Under the pieces are notes generated by a model, which did not search any database, was not told where the DNA came from, and saw nothing but the letters and a program-made list of their open reading frames with translations. A stretch of 46,421 bases of DNA from Steroidobacteraceae bacterium. GTDB taxonomy: Bacteria > Pseudomonadota > Gammaproteobacteria > Steroidobacterales > Steroidobacteraceae. The stretch lies in contig JADGHX010000014.1 of NCBI GenBank assembly GCA_019683695.1, positions 1 through 46,421 of the forward strand, read 5' to 3'. A program made the translations under genes and the position numbers. This document shows, piece after piece, positions 39,816 to 46,421 of this stretch. Every line of letters starts with the position of its first letter. Positions within the stretch are counted from its first letter, which is position 1.

Positions 39816-40802
39816 ATGAACGCCGCATCCTGGCTCGAGAATCTGCCAGCGCCGCAGAGGTGGCGCGAGATCGTGCTGGTGCACGGCCCGCGCATCGCCA
39901 CCTGGGTGCTCGCGCTCGCGCTTGGCGTGCAGGCGGCCCTCATCGTGACCGACCTCACAGGTGGAAACGCGGCAAATCCCGCCGCAAGTTCCGCGCCAGC
40001 CGCTCCGCCACCGCCACCCGCGCCACGCGTGAACGTGGCTGCGATCGCCAACAGCGGGCTCTTCGGCGCCGCGAAACCTGCAGCGGTCGCCAACGCGGCA
40101 GACGCGCCACGCACCAGCATACCGCTCGTGCTCACGGGAATCATTGCAGCAAACGATCCACGTCAGGGCCTCGCCATTCTGGGGGAGAATGCGGCCTCCA
40201 CGAAGGTCTACGCGGTCGGCGACACCGTGCCGGGCGGCGTGAAGCTGCATTCGGTGCTCAACGACAAGGTCATTCTGGACCGCAACGGCACGCTCGAGTC
40301 CCTCACGCTGCCGCGCCAGAGCACGGGTGCCCCGGCGGCGCCGCCGCCCGTGGCCCGTCTGCCGACCGAAAGCCCGGTGGTGGACCGCATGCGTCAGCTC
40401 GTCTCGAGCCAGCCGGGCATCCTCTCGGACATCATGCGACCACAGCCCGTGTTCGCGCAGGGCAAGCAACGGGGCTATCGCGTTTACCCCGGACGCAACC
40501 GTCAGGCGTTCATACGCCTCGGCCTGCGCCCGGGCGATCTGGTCACCGCCATCAATGGCACGCCGCTGGATGACCCGGCGCGCGGCCAGGAGATCTTTGC
40601 CACGCTCGGTAGTTCGAGCGAGGCGCTGGTCACCGTGGTTCGCAACGGACGGCAGCAGGATGTTCCCCTGAACCTCGCCATGGTGGCTCAGGAAGCGGAA
40701 CAGCTCCTCGGCGCCGAAGGAGATGGCTCGCCGGCCTCACCGCCCGGCGAAGCCGCACCCGCGCCCGAAGATGTCGCGCCCCCCGGGGGGCGCGAAGAAT
40801 GA
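39816..40802 (+). CDS. gspC: Type II secretion inner-membrane protein GspC
   Basis: The protein has 328 residues. A cytoplasmic head of ~30 residues, one membrane helix (~30-50), a Pro/Ala-rich linker, the homology region ('I-P-L-V-L-T-G-I-I-A-A', 'G-D-T-V-P-G-G-V-K-L') and a C-terminal PDZ domain ('G-L-R-P-G-D-L-V-T-A-I-N-G-T-P-L-D-D-P') match GspC. It links the inner-membrane platform to the GspD secretin in the periplasm. The frame opens further upstream, but the ATG gives the normal short head. gspD follows after a 49-base gap containing a hairpin. Confidence 0.92.
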   Translation: MNAASWLENLPAPQRWREIVLVHGPRIATWVLALALGVQAALIVTDLTGGNAANPAASSAPAAPPPPPAPRVNVAAIANSGLFGAAKPAAVANAADAPRTSIPLVLTGIIAANDPRQGLAILGENAASTKVYAVGDTVPGGVKLHSVLNDKVILDRNGTLESLTLPRQSTGAPAAPPPVARLPTESPVVDRMRQLVSSQPGILSDIMRPQPVFAQGKQRGYRVYPGRNRQAFIRLGLRPGDLVTAINGTPLDDPARGQEIFATLGSSSEALVTVVRNGRQQDVPLNLAMVAQEAEQLLGAEGDGSPASPPGEAAPAPEDVAPPGGREE

Positions 40803-40813
40803 TAGAGGCACGC

Positions 40814-40837
40814 CAGCGCCGGCACGGGCCGGCGCTG
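40814..40837 (+). terminator. Hairpin between gspC and gspD
   Basis: CAGCGCCGGC (40814-40823) and GCCGGCGCTG (40828-40837) pair perfectly around a 4-base loop, ending 14 bases before the gspD ATG. There is no T-run; it could slow or protect the message and set the GspC:GspD ratio rather than terminate fully. Confidence 0.5.
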
Positions 40838-40851
40838 ATAGGACTGACTGA

Positions 40852-43035
40852 ATGAAATTGAACGGTCTCGTCGCACTCAGCCGCGCACGGGTCTTCGCCT
40901 TGGCCGCGGCGCTGGTGATCGCGGCTGCGCCGGGGTCCGCACAACAGCCCGGCCAGCGGATCACCCCCAACTTCAAGGACGCGGATATCCAGCAGATCGC
41001 CGAGGCGGTCGGTGCCGCAACGGGCAAGACCTTCATCATCGAGCCTCGCGTGCGCGCGCAGGTGACGATGTTTTCCTCCACGCCCATGTCGCCGGACGCC
41101 TTCTACGAGGCGTTCCTGTCGATCCTCCAGGTGCACGGGTTCGTGGCGCTGCCTGCGGGGGATGTCATCAAGATCGTGCCGGACGCCGCCGCGCGCACCA
41201 TGCCCGGCAACGACCTGCCGGACCGCACCAGGGGCGTCGACGAGATGGTCACGCAGGTCATCCAGGTGAACAACGTGAACGCGGCGCAGCTCGTGCCGAT
41301 CCTGCGTTCGCTCGTCCCGCAGAACGGGCATCTGGCGGCCTATCAGCCCTCGAACATCCTCATCATTTCGGATCGCGCCGCGAACGTGAACCGCATCCAG
41401 CGAATCGTCCGGCGCATCGATCAGGCCGGCGACTCGGACGTGGAGATCATCCCGCTCCAGAACGCCTCGGCCGCCGAGATCGTCCGCGTGATCACCACGC
41501 TCTTCCAGCAGCAGCAGGCGCAGGAAGGCGGCGCCAACCCCATGAAACTGGTCGCGGATGACCGCTCCAACAGCGTGCTCGTGAGCGGGGACCCGTCGCA
41601 GCGCCTGCGCATCAAGACGCTCATTGCCCATCTCGACACGCCGCTGCAACAAGGCGGTGATACGCAGGTGCGTTACCTGCGCTACGCGGATGCGGAGAAG
41701 ATCGCTCCGAAGCTGAAAGAGCAGCTCACGGGCATCGCGCAGGCGCAGCCCGGCCAGCAAGGCCAGCAGCAGTCCCCACAGGCGCAGGCCGACCGCGCCG
41801 CCATGATCTGGGCCGATGCCGACACGAACGCGCTCGTCATCACGGCGCAGCCGAAGACGATGCGTGCGCTGAACCAGATCATCGACAAGCTCGACATCCG
41901 CCGCATGCAGGTGCTGGTGGAAGCGATCATCGTCGAGGTGAACGAAGACAAGAGCGCCGCGCTCGGCGTGAACTGGGCCGCCTGGTCCCAGGACGATGAC
42001 ACGCGCATTCCGCTCGGCACGTTCATCAATCCGGTGAGCGGGACCTCGATCGTCGATCTCGCCCAGATCGTCAACGATCCGCAAGCCGCCGCCTCCGCCG
42101 GCGTCACCGCGCCGCTCGGCAGCACGTTCGGCATCGGCCGCATCGCCAACACCGGAGTGAATTTCGCTGCGATGTTGCGCGCCATCCGCAACGACGCGAA
42201 CGCGAACCTGATCGCCACGCCCTCCGCCGTCACGATGGACAACCAGGAAGCGGAGCTGAAGGTGGCGCAGGAGGTGCCCTTCCTCACCGGCCAGTTCACC
42301 AGCACCGGCGCGGCTCAGGGCGCGGTCAACCCCTTCCAGACCATCCAGCGCGAAGAGGTCGGCACGATTCTGAAGGTCACCCCGCAGCTGAGCGGTGGGG
42401 ACACGATCATGATGAAGATCGAGCTGGAAAGCTCGAGTCTCGCCCCCAGCTCCACGGGCGCCGTGGACCTCATCACGAACAAGCGCACGATCAGCACGAA
42501 CGTGATGATCGAGGATGGCGGCATCGTGGTGCTCGGCGGCCTGATTTCCGACAGCGAGACGAAGGGCGAGCAGCGCGTGCCGTTCCTCGGGCGCATCCCG
42601 CTGCTCGGGCTCGCGTTCAAGTCGCGTGACTCACGGGCCACGAAGAACAACCTCATGGTGTTCATCCGTCCGAAGATCCTGCGCGATGGCGTGCAGGCCG
42701 CCTTCGAGACGGACGCCAAGTACAACTACATGCTGGACCAGCAGAAGAAGACCAACCGTCGCGAGCTGCTCCCGCTTCTGCCCGGCGTGAAGAAGCCGCA
42801 GCTGCCGCCTGCCCCGCCGCTGCCGGCGCCGGGCACCGGAACGCCGGACGAGAAAGTCGACTCACAGAATCAGTCGCAAACCCCATCGCAGGATCAGCCG
42901 CAAGGCACGGAGCCGCAGGCGCAACCGCAGCCGGCGCCGGCGCCGGCGCCGCAGGCCACGCCGGCGCCCACGCCGCCCGCAACGCCCCCTCCGCAGCCGG
43001 AGGCCGAGGCGCAACCGGAGCGACCGCCCGGCTGA
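40852..43035 (+). CDS. gspD: Type II secretion outer-membrane secretin GspD
   Basis: The protein has 727 residues. A signal peptide ends near G-S-A-Q-Q. The N0 domain starts '[14 protein letters not shown]', then three N domains ('[11 protein letters not shown]', '[11 protein letters not shown]'), and the secretin core '[10 protein letters not shown]', '[15 protein letters not shown]' and '[10 protein letters not shown]'. It forms the outer-membrane pore. After ~residue 640 comes an unusual tail of ~80 residues rich in Pro, Gln and Ala in place of a compact pilotin-binding S domain. The ribosome site is weak, so coupling to gspC is possible. Confidence 0.95.
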   Translation: MKLNGLVALSRARVFALAAALVIAAAPGSAQQPGQRITPNFKDADIQQIAEAVGAATGKTFIIEPRVRAQVTMFSSTPMSPDAFYEAFLSILQVHGFVALPAGDVIKIVPDAAARTMPGNDLPDRTRGVDEMVTQVIQVNNVNAAQLVPILRSLVPQNGHLAAYQPSNILIISDRAANVNRIQRIVRRIDQAGDSDVEIIPLQNASAAEIVRVITTLFQQQQAQEGGANPMKLVADDRSNSVLVSGDPSQRLRIKTLIAHLDTPLQQGGDTQVRYLRYADAEKIAPKLKEQLTGIAQAQPGQQGQQQSPQAQADRAAMIWADADTNALVITAQPKTMRALNQIIDKLDIRRMQVLVEAIIVEVNEDKSAALGVNWAAWSQDDDTRIPLGTFINPVSGTSIVDLAQIVNDPQAAASAGVTAPLGSTFGIGRIANTGVNFAAMLRAIRNDANANLIATPSAVTMDNQEAELKVAQEVPFLTGQFTSTGAAQGAVNPFQTIQREEVGTILKVTPQLSGGDTIMMKIELESSSLAPSSTGAVDLITNKRTISTNVMIEDGGIVVLGGLISDSETKGEQRVPFLGRIPLLGLAFKSRDSRATKNNLMVFIRPKILRDGVQAAFETDAKYNYMLDQQKKTNRRELLPLLPGVKKPQLPPAPPLPAPGTGTPDEKVDSQNQSQTPSQDQPQGTEPQAQPQPAPAPAPQATPAPTPPATPPPQPEAEAQPERPPG

Positions 43036-43051
43036 GGAGCTTGGATCTCAC

Positions 43052-44539
43052 ATGAACGACGTCGCCACGATCACCGCGCCTGAGCGCAGACTGTCCTTCG
43101 CGTTCGCGAAGCGACACGGTGTCGTCGTGAAGCGCTTCGTGAACGGCACGGCCGAATGCGCCTGCCGTCCCGACACCCCGCCGCTTGCGATCGCCGAGGT
43201 GCGCCGCTACCTGCGCACGCCGCTGAAAATCGAGCGTGTCGATGAGGCGACGTTCGATGTTCTGCTGCGCTCGGCGTACGAAGCCGGGTCGGATGCGATG
43301 CAGGCGGCCGAGGGCCTCGAGGACACGACGGACCTTGCGCACCTCGCCCAGGAGCTGCCGGAGCAAGCGGACCTGCTGGAAAGCGAAGATGACGCGCCGA
43401 TCATCCGCCTGATCAACGCCGTGCTGACGCAGGCGGTGAAGGAAAACGCGTCGGACATTCACATCGAGCCGTTCGAGAACCGGCTGGTCATCCGCTTCCG
43501 CGTGGATGGCGTGCTCCGCGAGGTGCTGCAGTCCAAGCGCGCAGTGGCTCCCCTGGTGGTTTCGCGCATCAAGGTCATGTCGAAGCTGGACATTGCCGAG
43601 AAGCGCCTGCCCCAGGACGGACGCATCAGCCTGAGAATTGCCGGTCGTGCGGTGGACGTGCGCGTGTCCACGATCCCGTCGGGCCATGGCGAGCGCGTCG
43701 TGCTTCGCTTGCTCGACAAGCAGGCCGGACGGCTGGACCTGCACTCCCTCGGCATGGAGCCGCAGACCGCGAAGCTCATCGACGAGCTCATCTTCAAGCC
43801 GCACGGCATTCTGCTGGTGACAGGCCCCACGGGCTCCGGCAAGACGACCACGCTCTATGCCGCGCTCGAGCGCCTGAACGACAACACCCGCAACATCATG
43901 ACGGTCGAGGACCCGATCGAGTACTACATCGACGGCATCGGCCAGACGCAGGTGAACACCAAGGTGGAGATGACATTCGCCCGTGGCCTGCGCGCCATCC
44001 TCCGCCAGGACCCGGACGTCGTGATGGTCGGCGAGATCCGCGACCTCGAGACGGCGCAGATCGCCGTGCAGGCGAGCCTCACCGGCCACCTCGTGCTCTC
44101 GACGTTGCACACGAACACGGCCGTGGGCGCGGTGACCCGTTTGCGGGACATGGGCATCGAGCCGTTCCTGCTCTCCTCGAGCCTCATCGGCGTGGTGGCG
44201 CAGCGCCTCGTGCGCGTGCTGAACCCGGAGACCCGCGTGCCCTTCACGGCCGGCGAGTACGAACGGCGCCTGCTCAATCTGAAGGACGGCGAGGTGTCCC
44301 CCACCCTGTACCGCCCGGGGCGCGACCCCACCGGCGGGTATCGGGGGCGTACCGGCATCTACGAGCTGGTCGTGGTGGATGACCAGATGCGCACGATGAT
44401 CCACGATGGCGCCGCCGAGCACGAGCTCGAGCGCTACGCCCGTACGCTGACGCCCTCCATCCGCGACGACGGCCGGGCAAAGGTTCTGAAGGGCGAAACC
44501 ACCATAGAAGAAGTGCTGCGCGTCACGCGAGAGGACTAG
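43052..44539 (+). CDS. gspE: Type II secretion ATPase GspE, without zinc-binding cysteines
   Basis: The protein has 495 residues. The N-terminal domain docks GspL. The ATPase has Walker A G258-P-T-G-S-G-K-T265, Asp box 'T-V-E-D-P-I-E-Y', Walker B 'V-V-M-V-G-E-I-R-D' and His box '[12 protein letters not shown]'. Family members normally carry four zinc cysteines after 'Q-R-L-V-R' (C-P-x-C) and before 'G-Y-R-G-R' (G-C-x-x-C). Here these are N391-P-E-T394 and G-R-D-P-T (423-427), so the zinc clip is lost. The ATPase centre is intact, so function is likely. GAGGAG lies ~12 bases before the ATG. Confidence 0.95.
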   Translation: MNDVATITAPERRLSFAFAKRHGVVVKRFVNGTAECACRPDTPPLAIAEVRRYLRTPLKIERVDEATFDVLLRSAYEAGSDAMQAAEGLEDTTDLAHLAQELPEQADLLESEDDAPIIRLINAVLTQAVKENASDIHIEPFENRLVIRFRVDGVLREVLQSKRAVAPLVVSRIKVMSKLDIAEKRLPQDGRISLRIAGRAVDVRVSTIPSGHGERVVLRLLDKQAGRLDLHSLGMEPQTAKLIDELIFKPHGILLVTGPTGSGKTTTLYAALERLNDNTRNIMTVEDPIEYYIDGIGQTQVNTKVEMTFARGLRAILRQDPDVVMVGEIRDLETAQIAVQASLTGHLVLSTLHTNTAVGAVTRLRDMGIEPFLLSSSLIGVVAQRLVRVLNPETRVPFTAGEYERRLLNLKDGEVSPTLYRPGRDPTGGYRGRTGIYELVVVDDQMRTMIHDGAAEHELERYARTLTPSIRDDGRAKVLKGETTIEEVLRVTRED

Positions 44540-44646
44540 GTCGATTCGACAACAGGCTTCGTTGCCGGCTGGCGAAGGCACGACGCTGCCCACCTGGCAC
44601 GGAGCAGAAGCACATGCGGATATTGCGCTGAGCCAACCACACACGT

Positions 44647-45861
44647 ATGGGTGCATTTGAATACACCGCACTGGATGCGGGGGGCCGCGAGCGCAAAGGC
44701 ATTCTGGAAGGCGACACCGCGCGCCACGTGCGTCAGCTGTTGCGCGAACGGCAGCTTCTGCCGGTATCGGTCACGGAGGTCGCGCAGAAGGAAGCCACAC
44801 AGCAGAAGAAGTTCTCCCTCGTGCGGCGCGTGTCCGCGGCGGACCTCGCGCTCTTCACCCGGCAGCTCGCCACACTGGTCCGTGCCGGGCTGCCGCTCGA
44901 GGAAGCGTTACTGGCCGTGTCGCAGCAGACGGAGAAGCCTCGCATCCAGAGCATCGTCCTCGGCGTGCGATCGCGGGTGATGGAAGGCCACACGCTGGCC
45001 GATGGTCTCGGGGAGTTTCCGCGCGTGTTCCCGGAAATCTACCGCGCCACGGTATCGGCAGGTGAGCAGACCGGGCATCTCGACGAGATCATGGAGCGCC
45101 TCGCGGACTACACCGAGAATCGCGAGCAGATCCGGCAGAAGATCCTCGGAGCGATGCTCTATCCGATCGTGCTCACGATCATGTGCTTCGGCATCGTCTC
45201 CGGACTTCTGGTGTACGTCGTGCCGAAGGTGGTGGAAGTCTTCGAGTCGAGCGACAAACAGCTCCCGCTCATCACGCGCATGCTCATCACCACGAGCGAC
45301 TTCTTCCGCGACTACGGGCTGTGGCTCATCGTGGCGCTCGTTGCGGCCGGGTTCCTGTTTGCTCGCTGGCTGCGCAACCCCGACGCGCGCCGCCGGTGGC
45401 ACCGGTTTCAGCTGCGCATGCCGCTGGTAGGCAAGCTCGCCCGCGGCTTCAACACGGCGCGGTTCACACGCACGCTGAGCATTCTGTCCGGCAGCTCCGT
45501 CCCGGTGCTCGAGGCATTGCGAATCGCCGGAGACGTGGTCACCAATCTCCCGATGCGGGATGCCGTGCGGGAAGCGGCACAGCGCGTGCGTGAGGGCGCG
45601 CCCATCGGGCGTTCGCTCGCGCAAAGCAAGCTGTTCCCGCCGATGACCATCCACCTGATCTCGAGCGGTGAGTCAAGCGGCGAGCTGGACAGCATGCTGG
45701 AGCGCGCCGCGGTGAGCCAGGAACGCGAGCTCGATGGCTTGATCGCTGCGATGGTGGGGCTCCTCGGGCCGCTGCTCATCATCACCATGGGCCTGTTCGT
45801 CATGGGCATCGTTTTTGCAATGCTCCTGCCGATCTTCCAGCTGAACCAACTCATTCACTAG
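44647..45861 (+). CDS. gspF: Type II secretion inner-membrane platform protein GspF
   Basis: The protein has 404 residues with two GspF repeats and three membrane helices. The start 'F-E-Y-T-A-L-D-A-G-G-R-E-R-K-G' and 'L-A-L-F-T-R-Q-L-A-T-L-V-R-A-G-L-P-L' are diagnostic; the second repeat has 'A-R-F-T-R-T-L-S-I-L-S-G-S-S-V-P-V-L'. It couples GspE to pseudopilus assembly. A 107-base gap separates it from gspE. The pseudopilin gene gspG, usually next, is not here. Confidence 0.96.
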   Translation: MGAFEYTALDAGGRERKGILEGDTARHVRQLLRERQLLPVSVTEVAQKEATQQKKFSLVRRVSAADLALFTRQLATLVRAGLPLEEALLAVSQQTEKPRIQSIVLGVRSRVMEGHTLADGLGEFPRVFPEIYRATVSAGEQTGHLDEIMERLADYTENREQIRQKILGAMLYPIVLTIMCFGIVSGLLVYVVPKVVEVFESSDKQLPLITRMLITTSDFFRDYGLWLIVALVAAGFLFARWLRNPDARRRWHRFQLRMPLVGKLARGFNTARFTRTLSILSGSSVPVLEALRIAGDVVTNLPMRDAVREAAQRVREGAPIGRSLAQSKLFPPMTIHLISSGESSGELDSMLERAAVSQERELDGLIAAMVGLLGPLLIITMGLFVMGIVFAMLLPIFQLNQLIH

Positions 45862-46117
45862 CGTCCCGGGCACGTGTGCCGATGCGCGGCGCGGGCCGGC
45901 GCCAACGTGCGCCTCTTTGATGGCGCAACCGGCAGCGTTGTCCTGAAAAAAGCCGACAGGACTTTCTCCAAACGGACCCGCCGCGGTCGCTCCAACCGAC
46001 GCGCCTGTGTCGCCGAAAAGGTGCAACGCCGCCCGTTGCAGAACGCCGTGAATCGAATTAATTTCCGGCCCGCCAAAGTTGCCAACCGAAGTCGTTGACC
46101 AACTGATCTCGTTCACC

Positions 46118-46381
46118 ATGAGCGAAAAGCCTGAATCGGACGATTTCGAGGACGAAGAAGAAGATTCGCCCTCCGTCGAGGAAGACGTCGACCTCGACCA
46201 GGTCACCAAGGAACTCGATCTTGCCAAGCGCCGCGGCCAGAAGCTCGGCGATCCGGCGTGGCGTCGTCTGGAGCGCATCATCGAAGACAAGCGCGTCGCG
46301 GAGCTGACGAGCGACTTCGACGATTACGACATCGGCCTCGACGACGATCGCCCGAAATTCCGGAAGCGGCCCTCGCGCTGA
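46118..46381 (+). CDS. PA3496 family putative envelope-integrity protein
   Basis: The 87-residue very acidic protein has a first third that is mostly Glu, Asp and Ser. It then has 'D-L-A-K-R-R-G-Q-K-L-G-D-P-A-W-R-R-L-E' and 'I-E-D-K-R-V-A-E-L-T-S-D-F-D-D-Y-D-I', the conserved core of PA3496-like proteins in Gammaproteobacteria. The role is unproven. The ATG was chosen over one 13 codons upstream because family members start shortly before the acidic run. It lies about 250 bases after gspF on the same strand. Confidence 0.85.
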   Translation: MSEKPESDDFEDEEEDSPSVEEDVDLDQVTKELDLAKRRGQKLGDPAWRRLERIIEDKRVAELTSDFDDYDIGLDDDRPKFRKRPSR

Positions 46382-46400
46382 AAAGGGGCACGCAGGCGTG

Positions 46401-46421
46401 CGCTCGCCCGTGCGGCGAGCG
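46401..46421 (+). terminator. Hairpin after the PA3496-family gene (window edge)
   Basis: CGCTCGCC and GGCGAGCG pair around a 5-base loop, 20 bases after the stop. The right arm ends at the window edge, so any T-run cannot be seen. An overlapping smaller stem GCACGC/GCGTGC lies just before it. Confidence 0.45.

Noticed and set aside
42662-44671. A 669-residue open frame opposite gspD/gspE
   Set aside because: It is an antisense shadow; the sense strand encodes clear secretion proteins.
45874-46098. 74-residue rightward frame between gspF and the PA3496-like gene
   Set aside because: Very basic, no ribosome site and no family resemblance; probably untranslated.

Overview
This is a GC-rich chromosomal window from a gammaproteobacterium. 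I would place it near the Steroidobacterales/Nevskiales/Xanthomonadales, but that is inference. The basis is gene content and order: ftsK-lolA-rarA-serS, trxB, aat-infA and clpA-clpS stand close together as in Escherichia coli, a PA3496-family gene follows type II secretion genes, and TonB receptor, DUF6152 and serine-hydrolase genes typical of such heterotrophs are present. I see no phage, insertion sequence, CRISPR array or rRNA.

Layout. (1) 1-12.5 kb is an accessory stretch. It holds a cut-off exported protein, a DUF6491-like lipoprotein, a TonB-dependent receptor, a decaying ~82-bp tandem repeat, a serine hydrolase, a DUF6152 protein, a small conserved protein, an alpha/beta-hydrolase lipoprotein, another lipoprotein, a cadherin-like/beta-propeller surface protein, SirB2 and a ribbon-helix-helix regulator. 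(2) 12.7-20.0 kb is a tight six-gene operon (hyfB-C-E-F-G-I-like). It looks like a group 4 energy-converting hydrogenase, but the large subunit has lost all four nickel-ligand cysteines while the small subunit keeps its four cluster cysteines. This matches the poorly understood energy-converting hydrogenase-related (Ehr) complexes. It is followed by an MTA/SAH-type nucleosidase. (3) 20.9-26.7 kb holds a Tat-exported formylglycine-type sulfatase, convergent with a leftward group: exported methyltransferase, APC permease, TetR regulator and a Tat-exported FAD oxidoreductase whose motif order looks circularly permuted relative to D-amino-acid oxidase. (4) 26.9-39.6 kb is housekeeping: tRNA-Ser(UGA); leftward operon ftsK-lolA-vanZ-rarA-serS with overlapping or nearly touching genes; rightward trxB, FemAB/GNAT-like gene, aat and infA; leftward clpS-clpA. 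(5) 39.8-45.9 kb carries gspC-D-E-F of a type II secretion system; GspE lacks its usual zinc-binding cysteines. A PA3496-family gene closes the window.

How they fit. The Ehr-like operon encodes a membrane ion-pumping arm plus a soluble module without a hydrogen-reacting site, so it should couple some other reaction or conformational signal to ion flow. The aat-clpS-clpA set is the core of the N-degron pathway. tRNA-Ser lies beside serS. Starts were moved inward wherever signal peptides, family N-termini or Shine-Dalgarno spacing favoured this. Names rest on reading the sequence only; no database search was run.
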